A DNA stretch of 64,000 bases, from the NCBI GenBank assembly GCA_038230335.1, contig JBBRNL010000001.1:310001-374000 (forward strand), given 5' to 3'. The notes beneath the pieces were generated by a model. It worked only from the letters and a program-made list of their open reading frames with translations, had not been told where the DNA came from and made no database searches. This DNA is from JBBRDU01 sp038230335. GTDB taxonomy: Bacteria > Verrucomicrobiota > Verrucomicrobiia > Chthoniobacterales > UBA10450. Positions 52,742 to 61,283 of this stretch are shown here, piece after piece (the first letter of the stretch is position 1; every line of letters starts with the position of its first letter). The translations under genes were made by a program, and so were the position numbers.

Positions 52742-52816
52742 CCGCCTCACTCTGTTGCGGCGTTTTGGTTTTCTGGGGTTAGCACCCGAACACGGCAGCA
52801 GAGTGCCGTGACTACA
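52737..52816. repeat. double-hairpin intergenic element, copy B
   Basis: Begins TGTAG, ends CTACA. Left arm has a GCCGC...GCGGC stem around CTCTGTT; right arm CACGGCA-GCAGAG-TGCCGTG. Compared with copy A, the stem type has moved from left to right arm while loop core CTCTG / CAGAG is kept. Begins within the last codons of the DR2241-like gene. Downstream, CCGTCCCTACCTGA (52881-52894) matches, inverted, the CAGGTAGGGAC pieces elsewhere. Confidence 0.8.
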
Positions 52817-52893
52817 GGAAGACGTGCTGTAGTCGCGTCGGAGAGTTGTAAGGTAAGACTGCGACGGACGGCCCGGAGATCCGTCCCTACCTG

Positions 52894-54090
52894 ATGATTA
52901 CGCGCGCCCGGTTTATCGTGACGATGGATGGTCCTCCCATCGAGGACGGCGCCGTCGCGTCTTTGGACGGTCGGATCGTGGACATGGGACGGTTCGCCGA
53001 GGTCAAGGCGAGGAATGCAGACGAAGTGAGCGATCTCGGAGAGTGCGTTTTGCTCCCCGGTCTGATCAACGCGCATTGTCATCTCGATTACACGTGTCTA
53101 CGCCATCGCATTCCGTCTTCGAAGAATTCGTTCACCGATTGGATTTCGTCGATTAACTCGGCCAAAGCGGGCCTGTCGGCTAGCGACTACATCGCATCGA
53201 TCAATGCGGGATTCGCGGAAGCGAAGCGCTTTGGCACGGTTGCCGTCGCTAATCTTACCGCTTTTCCCGAACTCATTTCGCAGGTGCAACCGCTCCTCCG
53301 CACGACTTGGTTCGCTGAATTAATCGATGTTCGCCGCGCGGCCGATGGCAGCAACATCGTCGACCGAGCGTTGGACCGTCTCCAGGCGGCGAAACATGCG
53401 GGATTATCCCCGCACGCTCCCTATACCGCTTCGGCCGAGATGTATCGCCGTTGCGGCGAAGAACACCGGATGCGGCTGACCACTCATCTGGCTGAGTCGC
53501 GTGATGAAATGTCGATGTTACGGGACGGGGCCGGCCCGCTTTATAATTTCATGCAGGAAATTGGACGCGACATGAGCGATTGCGGGCGCCAAACACCGCT
53601 CGCTCATTTCCTGGAGGTGACCGATCCCGCGAAACACTGGCTCGTCGCGCACTTGAACGAACTGGCAGAAACTGATTTCGACGCCCTGTCCCGATCACGC
53701 CCGAATCTTGACGTCGTTCACTGCCCGCGGAGTCATCGATATTTTGGGCATTCCGCTTTTTCTTTCGCGAGACTGCGTTCTCTCGGCTTCCACATCTCCC
53801 TCGGGACGGACAGCCTCGCCAGTAACGACGACCTCAGCATGTTTGCCGAAATGCGTCAATTCCGGACGGACTTCCCCAGCGTGGCGCCCGAAGAAATCCT
53901 CTCCATGGCCACGCGCAATCCAGCAGCGGCCTTAGGCAGATCGGATGAGCTTGGCCGCCTGGCCCGGAATCACTTTAGCGATATGATCGCGGTGCCCTTC
54001 GATGGCTCGCGGCAAAATCTGTTTGAGGCAATTTTGGCCTTTCAAGGCGACCCTTGGGTGAGCTTCGCGCGGGACGCGGCTAAAGATTAA
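52894..54090 (+). CDS. amidohydrolase (deaminase-type, possibly aminofutalosine deaminase)
   Basis: 398 aa metal-dependent amidohydrolase with an N-terminal composite domain and TIM barrel. Seen: INAHCHLDYTCLRH (metal HxH), LSPHAPYTASAE, RLTTHLAESRDEM, CPRSHRYFGHSAF and LGTDSLASNDDLSMFAEMR (metal Asp). This pattern is of the deaminase subgroup (guanine/chlorohydrolase/aminofutalosine deaminase-like). A menaquinone (futalosine) role is tempting, as ubiX is in the window, but other mqn genes are not seen. Confidence 0.8.
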   Translation: MITRARFIVTMDGPPIEDGAVASLDGRIVDMGRFAEVKARNADEVSDLGECVLLPGLINAHCHLDYTCLRHRIPSSKNSFTDWISSINSAKAGLSASDYIASINAGFAEAKRFGTVAVANLTAFPELISQVQPLLRTTWFAELIDVRRAADGSNIVDRALDRLQAAKHAGLSPHAPYTASAEMYRRCGEEHRMRLTTHLAESRDEMSMLRDGAGPLYNFMQEIGRDMSDCGRQTPLAHFLEVTDPAKHWLVAHLNELAETDFDALSRSRPNLDVVHCPRSHRYFGHSAFSFARLRSLGFHISLGTDSLASNDDLSMFAEMRQFRTDFPSVAPEEILSMATRNPAAALGRSDELGRLARNHFSDMIAVPFDGSRQNLFEAILAFQGDPWVSFARDAAKD

Positions 54091-54157
54091 CGGACCTTAG
54101 ACTCTCATTTCGCCTTTATTTTTCTCAAAAGTGAAATATTCTCCGCGCTGAGATTTC

Positions 54158-55528
54158 ATGGCTAAAATCATAATTATCGATGACGAACCCGCGATGGTGG
54201 AAGTCATTGTGACTCTCTGTCGCGAAAAAGGGCACCAAGTCTTCCCTTTCAACTCCGCTCCGAAGGCGATCGAGCAGCTGGACAGCATCCAGCCGCAAGT
54301 GGTCATCGCTGACATCAAAATGGAAACGATGACGGGGTTCGATGTGCTGCGGCACGTGCGGGAGCATCATCGCCAAACGGCTGTCATTTTGATCACGGCC
54401 TATGCATCGGTCGAAACGGCGGTCGAAGCCATGAAGATGGGCGCGTACGATTACGTGACGAAGCCTTTCAAGATCGACGAGCTGCAAATGACCGTGCAGC
54501 GCGCCCTCGATTACCAGGCTGCCTTGCGCGAAAACGTTTATCTCCGCAAAGAGCTCAAGAACCGGTATCGCTTCGAGAACATCATCGGCACGAGCCGAAA
54601 GATGCAGCACGTCTATAATCTGATTAACAAGGTGGCGGACACGGACAGCACCGTGCTCATCATTGGCGAAAGCGGCACAGGCAAGGAGCTGGTCGCGCGC
54701 GGGCTTCATTTCAATAGCAACCGGCAGCATCACCCCTTCGTGGCGATCAACTGCAGTGCGTTGCCCGAGAATCTGCTCGAATCCGAATTATTCGGTCACA
54801 AGAAAGGCGCGTTCACAGGAGCCGTCGCCGACAAGCGCGGCCTGTTTGAAGAGGCCAACCTTGGGACTATTTTTCTCGACGAAGTGAACTCAATGGCGCC
54901 GCCGCTGCAGACGAAGTTGCTGCGCGTGTTACAGGAGCGCGAAGTGCGTCGGGTGGGCGACAACAAGAGTACGCCGGTCAACGTGCGCGTGGTCGGAGCG
55001 ACCAATGAGGCGCTGCTGCCGAAATTAAAGGACGGGACGTTCCGCGAAGATCTTTATTACCGGCTCGCCGTCATTCCGGTTGAGCTCCCGGCCTTGCGCG
55101 AACGATTGGAAGACGTTCCGCTACTCGTGAATCACTTTTTGCAGAAGCAGGCCAGCGCCACTGGGGGTGAGCCGAAGAAAATCGCCCCGGAAGCGGTGGA
55201 TATGTTGTGTCACTACGAATATCCCGGGAACGTGCGCGAGCTCGAGAATGCGATCGAGCGAGCCTGCGCCTTATGCGAGGACGAATTGATCCTGACGACC
55301 GATCTGCCGCCCAATATTGTGGCCGAAGCGCAAGGAGAGAAAGCGGAGAAGGCGATTGCGGCCATGCCGGTAGGTCAATCGCTCGACGAATTCATTCAGC
55401 AACAGGAGCGCGGATATATCGAAGCGACCTTGTTACACTGCAGCGGTTCCCGCGAAAAGGCGGCGAGCGTTCTCGGCATCAGCATGGCCACCCTTTACCG
55501 CAAGGTGGAATCGAAGAACAAAAAGTAG
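54158..55528 (+). CDS. sigma-54-dependent response regulator (NtrC family)
   Basis: 456 aa. Receiver domain (IIIDDEPAM, phospho-Asp in VVIADIKME, TAYASVETAV, VTKPFK) at 1-120, AAA+ domain with GESGTGKELVARGLH, the sigma-54 contact loop KKGAFTGAVADKRG and GTIFLDEV at about 140-380, and a Fis-type helix-turn-helix (KAASVLGISMATLYRKVES) at the end. No sensor kinase is adjacent. The rpoN gene lies 1.6 kb downstream. Confidence 0.95.
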   Translation: MAKIIIIDDEPAMVEVIVTLCREKGHQVFPFNSAPKAIEQLDSIQPQVVIADIKMETMTGFDVLRHVREHHRQTAVILITAYASVETAVEAMKMGAYDYVTKPFKIDELQMTVQRALDYQAALRENVYLRKELKNRYRFENIIGTSRKMQHVYNLINKVADTDSTVLIIGESGTGKELVARGLHFNSNRQHHPFVAINCSALPENLLESELFGHKKGAFTGAVADKRGLFEEANLGTIFLDEVNSMAPPLQTKLLRVLQEREVRRVGDNKSTPVNVRVVGATNEALLPKLKDGTFREDLYYRLAVIPVELPALRERLEDVPLLVNHFLQKQASATGGEPKKIAPEAVDMLCHYEYPGNVRELENAIERACALCEDELILTTDLPPNIVAEAQGEKAEKAIAAMPVGQSLDEFIQQQERGYIEATLLHCSGSREKAASVLGISMATLYRKVESKNKK

Positions 55529-55628
55529 CGTTCGCGCGCAGAGGTTTCAGGGAGCTTGAAAGCAAAGTTCCAAATTCAAAACCCCCGGAAGCCTGGTCGT
55601 CGGTTCATTCGTCTGTAGGGTGACACTT

Positions 55629-56399
55629 ATGGCTTCAAGCAAAGACCAGCCGACCACCCGAGAGATGGAGCGGATCAACTGGATGGAGTTCCGCGATTGC
55701 GTGCCGGGAAAATTGAACACCGTGCTGCTCCCGCTCGGTACCATGGAACCGCATGGCGTCACCGCCAACGGCACCGATATCATCGCTCCCGTCGCCATGG
55801 CACATGCCATCGCAGACAGGGTCAACGCCATGATCGCGCCGGTCATTCCTTATGGCTTCACCGGAATCCTGGACGCTTACCCGGGCAGCTTCACCATTCC
55901 GGAAGACGTCTATTGTGCGTACGTGCGCGCGGTCCTAACTGGCCTGGCTGGCAGCAAGTTCAGAAATATCATCATGCTTAACGGGCATGGCGGCGGGCAA
56001 ACCGCCATACTTGCCGCGTTGGCCCAGGAAGTCGGCCGCGCCACGAACACAAGAATCCTTGCGATTAACTGGTGGTCGTATTGCAGCGATGTGGTGCAGG
56101 AAGTGTACGGCGAGGAGGGAGGTCACGCCGGAAACACCGAGACCGGTTACATGATGGCGATCGATCCGGCGTTGGTTGATCAAGCGCGGTACACCGGGCC
56201 GGAAATGACCACGGCTATTCCCGCTCCGAATACGTGGAGCGCATACCCATTTCCCTCCAGCATCCTGCTTTACAAGGAAGGCGAAGGCTATCCGGTTTTC
56301 GATGAGGCGAAGGCGAAGACTTATTTCACAAAAGTGAACGACAAGATGGCCGGACTGATCCTGGAAACGATCAGGAAGTGGGACCTGGCCGATCTTTAA
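55629..56399 (+). CDS. creatininase-family hydrolase
   Basis: 256 aa. Metal-dependent amidohydrolase fold, also seen in mycofactocin and formamide-type enzymes. Metal-binding residues are all in place: PLGTMEPHG (Glu, His), NGTDIIAP (Asp), NGHGGGQ (His) and GGHAGNTETG (His, Glu). Start at ATG 55629; a GTG at 55620 is also possible. Substrate cannot be told from context. Confidence 0.85.
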   Translation: MASSKDQPTTREMERINWMEFRDCVPGKLNTVLLPLGTMEPHGVTANGTDIIAPVAMAHAIADRVNAMIAPVIPYGFTGILDAYPGSFTIPEDVYCAYVRAVLTGLAGSKFRNIIMLNGHGGGQTAILAALAQEVGRATNTRILAINWWSYCSDVVQEVYGEEGGHAGNTETGYMMAIDPALVDQARYTGPEMTTAIPAPNTWSAYPFPSSILLYKEGEGYPVFDEAKAKTYFTKVNDKMAGLILETIRKWDLADL

Positions 56400-56405
56400 G
56401 GTAGA

Positions 56406-56424
56406 GACGGCGCAGCGCGCCGTC
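56406..56424. repeat. GACGGCGC hairpin between convergent genes
   Basis: Stem GACGGCGC / GCGCCGTC with loop AGC. Same stem as 3858-3876. Both lie between convergent gene ends, 10-20 bp after a stop codon; no T run. Confidence 0.5.
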
Positions 56425-56435
56425 GCTGCCACCAA

Positions 56436-56750
56436 TCACCCGCGCTTCGCGAAAACCTTCAACTGTTCGGCGGCCTTCTGCAGGTCATCCAGTTGCTGGA
56501 GGGTGGCTTCCTGCCTCTTCAATGTTTCTTCGTTAGCCGATTTGATTTGTTGCAGCGCTTTCAGAGCGGCCTGGACCGAAGATGCGTTGCTGTCTTGCGC
56601 CATTGTCTTCGCACTCGCTACGGGAGTGCTCGCGGTCGTGGCTGCCTGAATGACAATCTGCGCCGGGGTCGGCTGTTGTGCGGCCGCTCCGTTGATAAGA
56701 AATGGCGTCGCCAGAGCGAAGACCAGCGCAAGTGGATTCGAGCGACGCAT
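56436..56750 (-). CDS. small secreted helical protein, unknown
   Basis: 104 aa with a signal peptide (LALVFALATPFLINGAAAQ). The mature protein is Ala/Gln-rich and predicted helical or coiled-coil (ALKALQQIKSANEETLK and beyond), ending VFAKRG. Its ATG overlaps the stop of the preceding 77-aa gene (TAATG), so they are translated together. The two look like distant relatives (see ends IFAGRG/VFAKRG). No family recognised. Confidence 0.72.
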   Translation of the reverse strand: MRRSNPLALVFALATPFLINGAAAQQPTPAQIVIQAATTASTPVASAKTMAQDSNASSVQAALKALQQIKSANEETLKRQEATLQQLDDLQKAAEQLKVFAKRG

Positions 56751-56983
56751 TATCTTCCTCCCCGACCCGCAAAGATTCGAGCGACCCGGATGGCCTCGAT
56801 CACTTCGGTCATCTTCGCGTCGATTTTGCCCTGGTTGTCCGCGATTCGCACCTGCTGAGCCTGCACATCGCCGACGAGCGCGAGGAGAGCCTGTTCGTCT
56901 TTGTTCGACGGTGTCTGGGCCGAGCCGGATGCGATCACGATCGCCAAAAGACCAAGCACGACGGATGAAATGATTCGCTTCAT
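56750..56983 (-). CDS. very small secreted protein, unknown
   Basis: 77 aa with a signal peptide (VVLGLLAIVIASGSAQ) and a short helical body (ALLALVGDVQAQQVRIADNQ, continuing to IRVARIFAGRGGR). ATG 56983 is preferred over 57037, since it gives the signal peptide directly. First of the two-gene unit; divergent from rpoN, with a sigma-54-like promoter just upstream. Confidence 0.68.
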   Translation of the reverse strand: MKRIISSVVLGLLAIVIASGSAQTPSNKDEQALLALVGDVQAQQVRIADNQGKIDAKMTEVIEAIRVARIFAGRGGR

Positions 56984-57010
56984 TCGAGAAATGGGTTCAG
57001 GTGTAGTTCC

Positions 57011-57028
57011 AAGCAAGTCGTGTTCCGG
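57011..57028 (-). promoter_or_regulatory. possible sigma-54 promoter for the two small secreted genes
   Basis: On the minus strand CCGGAACACGACTTGCTT keeps the required GG-N10-GC spacing of -24/-12 promoters and has TTGCT; GGAAC differs from the preferred GGCAC. The start site it predicts is about 18 bases before ATG 56983. It lies beside rpoN and downstream of an NtrC-type regulator. Short motifs like this occur by chance, so low confidence. Confidence 0.3.
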
Positions 57029-57120
57029 CGCATTCATTTTCCGATCATGATGGCCCGTAAATCTTGTGCTACGGCGCGCAAATTGCTTGCCACTCGGCGT
57101 CTCACTCGATAAACTCGCAC

Positions 57121-58554
57121 ATGGCCGGCCAAGGAATGCACCAGTCGCAGAATCTGTCTCTGCAACAGGTCTTGGCCCCGCAGCTCCAGCAGAGTCTGCT
57201 CATCCTGCAGGCGCCCCTGCTTGAGCTGCGCAACCTCGTGCAGCAGGAAATGGAAACCAATCCAGTCTTGGAAGAACTGGCGAACGAGGTCGAGGAACAG
57301 CAGCAGCCGCAGAAAACGGAAGAGAAACCGTCCGCCTCCAGTGATGAGGAGTTCAAGGCCGAGTTCGATCAATTGGCCAAGCTGGATGATGAGTGGCGCG
57401 ATTACATGGCGCAATCGAGCAGTTACAGCGGCCGTTCCCAGGAAGCGGACGATAAGCGCCAGTTCTTTTTTGATTCCATCGCCACTCAGGAAACCTTGCA
57501 GCAGCACTTGATGGGGCAGCTCAACCAAACCGTGCTGAACGGAGATGACCGCAAGACGGCCGAGCTCATCATTGGCAACATCGATGACAACGGATTCCTC
57601 GGGTCCAACCCGCAGGAGATGTCGATGAACACCGGGATTCCGCAGGAAGATTTCGAGCACATCCTCACGCTCATCCAGAGTTTTTATCCGCCCGGAGTGG
57701 GCGCGCGTGATCTGGGCGAATGTCTGCTCATTCAGCTGAAGCGCGAAGGAAGAGGCGCTGGCCTCGAGTACAAGATTATCGCCGAACACATGGCTGATCT
57801 GGGGAAGCGCCGCTTTCCCGAAATCGCGCGTCGCATGGGCATCAGCGTCGAGCAGGTCCAGAAATGCGCCAACAACATCGCGCAACTCGATCCGCGGCCC
57901 GGCGCCATCTTCGCCCAGGCCCCGCAAAACTACGTCCTGCCCGATGTCACCGTGGAAAAGATCAACGGCGACTATCAGGTCATCTTAAACGGCGAACAGA
58001 TTCCGCATCTGCGCATCAGCAATACCTACAAAGACATCATGGCGCAGGATGGGAATGGGAATGAGGTCAAGGATTACATCCGCGATAAGATTCGAAGTGG
58101 AAAGTTCCTCATCAAATCCATTCACCAGCGCCAGCAGACCATTTCCAACATCGCGCACCAGATTGTCTCCCGTCAGCGCGAGTTTTTCGACCATGGTTCA
58201 TCTCATTTGAAACCGATGACGATGGTGCAAATCGCCGACGCCGTCGGAGTGCATGAAACCACCGTCAGCCGCGCCATCTCCGGCAAATACATGTCCACCC
58301 CGCAAGGCGTGTTTGAGATGAAATATTTCTTCACGCCCGGTTATCAAACCGCCACCGGCGAATCGATGAGTAACACGAGCGTGAAGGAGGCGATTCTTGA
58401 TCTAGTGAAGGCGGAGGAGGGTAATTCGCCGCTGAGTGACAAGGAGATCGTGGAAATCCTGAGTAAGCGCGGTATACCGATCGCCCGGCGCACGGTGGCC
58501 AAGTATCGAACTGAGCTGAATATTCTGCCCAGTAACATGCGGCGAAAGTACTGA
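57121..58554 (+). CDS. rpoN: RNA polymerase sigma-54 factor
   Basis: 477 aa. Region I (QSQNLSLQQVLAPQLQQSL) Gln-rich activator-interaction segment, an acidic linker (about 55-100), core-binding domain, helix-turn-helix (VGVHETTVSRAISGKYMSTP) that reads the -12 element, and the RpoN box ARRTVAKYR near the end. The start at 57121 (MAGQGMHQSQNL) fits; the frame is open 57 bases further upstream. Main partner for the NtrC-type gene. Confidence 0.97.
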   Translation: MAGQGMHQSQNLSLQQVLAPQLQQSLLILQAPLLELRNLVQQEMETNPVLEELANEVEEQQQPQKTEEKPSASSDEEFKAEFDQLAKLDDEWRDYMAQSSSYSGRSQEADDKRQFFFDSIATQETLQQHLMGQLNQTVLNGDDRKTAELIIGNIDDNGFLGSNPQEMSMNTGIPQEDFEHILTLIQSFYPPGVGARDLGECLLIQLKREGRGAGLEYKIIAEHMADLGKRRFPEIARRMGISVEQVQKCANNIAQLDPRPGAIFAQAPQNYVLPDVTVEKINGDYQVILNGEQIPHLRISNTYKDIMAQDGNGNEVKDYIRDKIRSGKFLIKSIHQRQQTISNIAHQIVSRQREFFDHGSSHLKPMTMVQIADAVGVHETTVSRAISGKYMSTPQGVFEMKYFFTPGYQTATGESMSNTSVKEAILDLVKAEEGNSPLSDKEIVEILSKRGIPIARRTVAKYRTELNILPSNMRRKY

Positions 58555-58801
58555 CCGCTCCGTTCGGCTCGGCTCTTCGCTCGCTCTCTCATTGGAACGC
58601 GCCACCCTGCGAGTTTCCCTGGCAATTGACTTTGCAGGCGGGACAAATCTCCGAGCCGTCGGACAGCCGGGCTCAACCCGTGAAGGTAGGGGAATTGAGC
58701 TCAATCGCCTTTCGGATGAGGAGGACGATTACGATTACGATTACGAGTATGAGGGGAAGATCGGGGTTTCATCTTTGGCGATGTGTGGGTAAAGAAAGGG
58801 A
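58555..58801. other. intergenic region with short tandem repeat
   Basis: 247 bp without a supported gene. Holds three GATTAC repeats (58727-58744) and a sequence TGGCAATTGACTTTGCA at 58620-58636, which looks like a sigma-54 promoter but has one base too many between its elements. Confidence 0.5.
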
Positions 58802-59161
58802 GTGAATCCTTCCTTTCGCGCTTCTGTCATTGCCGAATGGCGCGGTCTGCCCGAACCGAAACAAAGGCCCGATCGCTTCGAATCGACCGGCGGACTGCTC
58901 CCGAAACTGATGCAGCGCCTCGGGCTGAAGGAGCGCTTGCACGAAAGCGATGTCATCGAAGCGTGGGCGGGGATTGTAGGCGAATTTATCGCGGCTCACT
59001 CGGCCCCGGTCTCGCTGCGCGAAGGAGTGCTCTACGTGCGTGTTCTCCAGCCGGCGTTACACTATCAATTCGAACAGATCTCCAAAGCCGATATCCTGCG
59101 CAAGCTTAAGCAACGCTTCGGCTCTAAAGTCATCCGCGACGTCCGTTTCAGGGTTGGCTGA
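58802..59161 (+). CDS. DUF721 (DciA-like) protein
   Basis: 119 aa. The DUF721 domain, known in DciA, the bacterial loader of replicative helicase DnaB. Seen: GLLPKLMQRLGLKERL and VIEAWAGIVGEFIAAHSAPVS followed by LYVRVLQPALHYQFE, in the expected order. Start GTG 58802 with AAAGAAAGGGA just before it as ribosome binding site. Role in helicase loading is family inference. Confidence 0.78.
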   Translation: MNPSFRASVIAEWRGLPEPKQRPDRFESTGGLLPKLMQRLGLKERLHESDVIEAWAGIVGEFIAAHSAPVSLREGVLYVRVLQPALHYQFEQISKADILRKLKQRFGSKVIRDVRFRVG

Positions 59162-59235
59162 TCACGCCCACCGAATACGGCGGATGTAGGACGGAATTGC
59201 ACATTCGCGCTGGCGGCCGCTACGATAAAAATCCC

Positions 59236-60300
59236 ATGCGGCAAATTTCTGACCCGCCTTGCCTGGCGCTGACCGGATTCGGTCAACTCGCCCGGGAGGT
59301 GCACCTGCCAGTCCTGCGGCGAATGCCGGGAGTGCGATTAATCGCGATCGCCGACATCGAAGGGACACGAAGGGAGGAAGCCCATCGGCTCTGGCCGGAG
59401 GCAAAGGTGTATGGGTCACAGGAAGAAATGCTGGTCGGCTCGGTCTGCGACGGCGTGGTTATTTGCGCGTCCCCGGCGGTGCACGCGAACCTCGCCCTGG
59501 GTGCAATTCAGAAAGGCAAGCACGTCTACCTGGAGAAGCCGGTCGCCTCTACCCTGACGGACGCGGCGCGATTGGTGGAAACGTGGCGCGGCTCCGGGTT
59601 GGTCGGTATGATGGGTTTTAACTATCGATTCAGCCGCGCGATCGAATCGATGCGCGTAAAGTTGCAGGCCGGGTGCGTCGGCCGAATCCAGATTATCCGT
59701 AGCGTTTTTTCGACACGGGCTCGAGTTTTGACGGAATGGAAGGCGGCCCGTGATGCCGGCGGCGGCGCACTGCTCGATCTCGGATCGCACCACATTGATC
59801 TTTTTCGTTATCTCTGCGGATCAGAGATCGAAACGGTCCAGGCGCACATCCGGTCGGAACGCACGGAAGATGATTCCGTCGTGTTGCAAATGACGATGCG
59901 AAACGGCGTTGTCATCCAGTCGTTCTTCTCCCTTGGCGCGGTCGACGAGGACATCATCGAAATCTATGGCGACTCCGGGAAGCTGACGGTCGATCGTTAC
60001 GGCCTGGAAGATGTTCAATTCACTTCGCCCTCCTTCAAGCGCGCGCGCTTGCAGCGATTTGCCCATCAAATCGCCAGTGTCGTGCCGAGGCCAGCCTGGT
60101 GGGAAAAGCTGCGATCCCCCTGGCACGAACCCTCCTATGGCGCCGCGCTGGCGCAGTTTGTCGCGGCCATGCGTGGAGAAGCGGCCGGTGAATATCCCGA
60201 CTTCGAAGATGGATGGCGCTGCCAGATCGTGCTTGATGCAGCGGAGCGATCGGGTTACGTCGGCCAGTCCGTTTCATGCGGAGAAGGAGGGAAGGGTTGA
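59236..60300 (+). CDS. Gfo/Idh/MocA-family oxidoreductase
   Basis: 354 aa NAD(P)-dependent sugar oxidoreductase fold. Seen: LALTGFGQLAREVHLPVLRR (Rossmann start), KHVYLEKPVASTLTDA (EKP catalytic), and GGGALLDLGSHHIDLFRYL with the conserved His. First of a run with two glycosyltransferases, so likely a nucleotide-sugar or envelope-glycan step. Substrate unknown. Confidence 0.9.
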   Translation: MRQISDPPCLALTGFGQLAREVHLPVLRRMPGVRLIAIADIEGTRREEAHRLWPEAKVYGSQEEMLVGSVCDGVVICASPAVHANLALGAIQKGKHVYLEKPVASTLTDAARLVETWRGSGLVGMMGFNYRFSRAIESMRVKLQAGCVGRIQIIRSVFSTRARVLTEWKAARDAGGGALLDLGSHHIDLFRYLCGSEIETVQAHIRSERTEDDSVVLQMTMRNGVVIQSFFSLGAVDEDIIEIYGDSGKLTVDRYGLEDVQFTSPSFKRARLQRFAHQIASVVPRPAWWEKLRSPWHEPSYGAALAQFVAAMRGEAAGEYPDFEDGWRCQIVLDAAERSGYVGQSVSCGEGGKG

Positions 60301-61283
60301 GTGGCGCGGCCGCGCCTGCGATCTCTGTCGTTCTGGTCACACCGGATCGGTACGAACGGTTGCGCGAGACCATTCAGCATCTGCGCAAACAAACGGTGAG
60401 CGCGCGGCTGGAAATTGTGATCGCGGCGCCGTCGCTCGCAAATCTGAACGCGGATGAGAGGGATCTTTCCGACTTCGCGTCTTTTCGTTTTGTCGAGACC
60501 GGTCCGATTCTGAACACGGGAGAACCGCGTGCCGTCGGCGCACGCGCGGCTCGCGCACCGATTGTGGCCTTCGGCGAAGACCATTGCTGGCCGGAACCCA
60601 CCTGGGCAGCCGCGTTGATCGAAGCGCACAAACAACCGTGGGCTGGCGTGGGCCCAACCCTGCGCAATGGAAACCCGGAGAGCGTTGTGAGTTGGGCTTC
60701 GTTTCTTTTGAACTTTGGGGCCGTCGCCGAATGCACGGCCAGCGGGATGAGGCGTAATATCCCGACGCATAACAGTTCCTACAAAGCGAGTTTGCTGCGC
60801 GCCTACGGCAACGAACTCGGTTCCATGCTCGAAGCGGAGGGGTTGATGCAGAAGGACATTGTCGGTTCCGGCCGCGAACTGTTTCTTCAATCCGGTGCCC
60901 GCTGTGCCCACATTAACATTTCGTCATTTCCTTCGTTCGTGTGGGAACAGTTTTGGGGCGCACGACTCTTCTGGGCGACCCGCGTCGAGCACGAGCACTG
61001 GTCTTTGCTCCGGTGTTTCGCATGGTCTGCGGCTACGCCGGGCCTAATGCTGCTGCGATTCCAGCGCGCTTTGCGCAATGCCAGTCGTGCTCGTTTTCCA
61101 TCGGCGCGCCTGCCTTCGTTGTTCTGCATTTTGTTGGCCGGCGCTGTTTCGCTCAGCGGCGGAGCATGTGCCGGAATTCTGATGGGGCGAGGCCCAAGGT
61201 CCGTTGGGACGCGCGTGAGCATTGAGTTTCACCGATGTCTGTATTTGCGCCCGCAGGATAAACATTTACTGCCCGATGATTAA
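60297..61283 (+). CDS. glycosyltransferase family 2-like protein
   Basis: 328 aa. GT-A fold: AISVVLVTPDRYERLRETIQHL at the start and AARAPIVAFGEDHCWPEP, where the DxD is replaced by ED, plus a membrane-like C-terminal region. The TTG at 60297 (overlapping the previous stop as TTGA) has GAGAAGGAGG (60281-60290) at the right distance, so I prefer it to ATG 60276, which lies before that site. The next gene starts inside its last codons. Confidence 0.78.
   Translation: MSGAAAPAISVVLVTPDRYERLRETIQHLRKQTVSARLEIVIAAPSLANLNADERDLSDFASFRFVETGPILNTGEPRAVGARAARAPIVAFGEDHCWPEPTWAAALIEAHKQPWAGVGPTLRNGNPESVVSWASFLLNFGAVAECTASGMRRNIPTHNSSYKASLLRAYGNELGSMLEAEGLMQKDIVGSGRELFLQSGARCAHINISSFPSFVWEQFWGARLFWATRVEHEHWSLLRCFAWSAATPGLMLLRFQRALRNASRARFPSARLPSLFCILLAGAVSLSGGACAGILMGRGPRSVGTRVSIEFHRCLYLRPQDKHLLPDD

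Noticed and set aside
58620..58636. Sigma-54 promoter TGGCAATTGACTTTGCA
   Set aside because: The GG and GC elements are separated by 11 instead of 10 bases, a spacing the factor does not normally tolerate.
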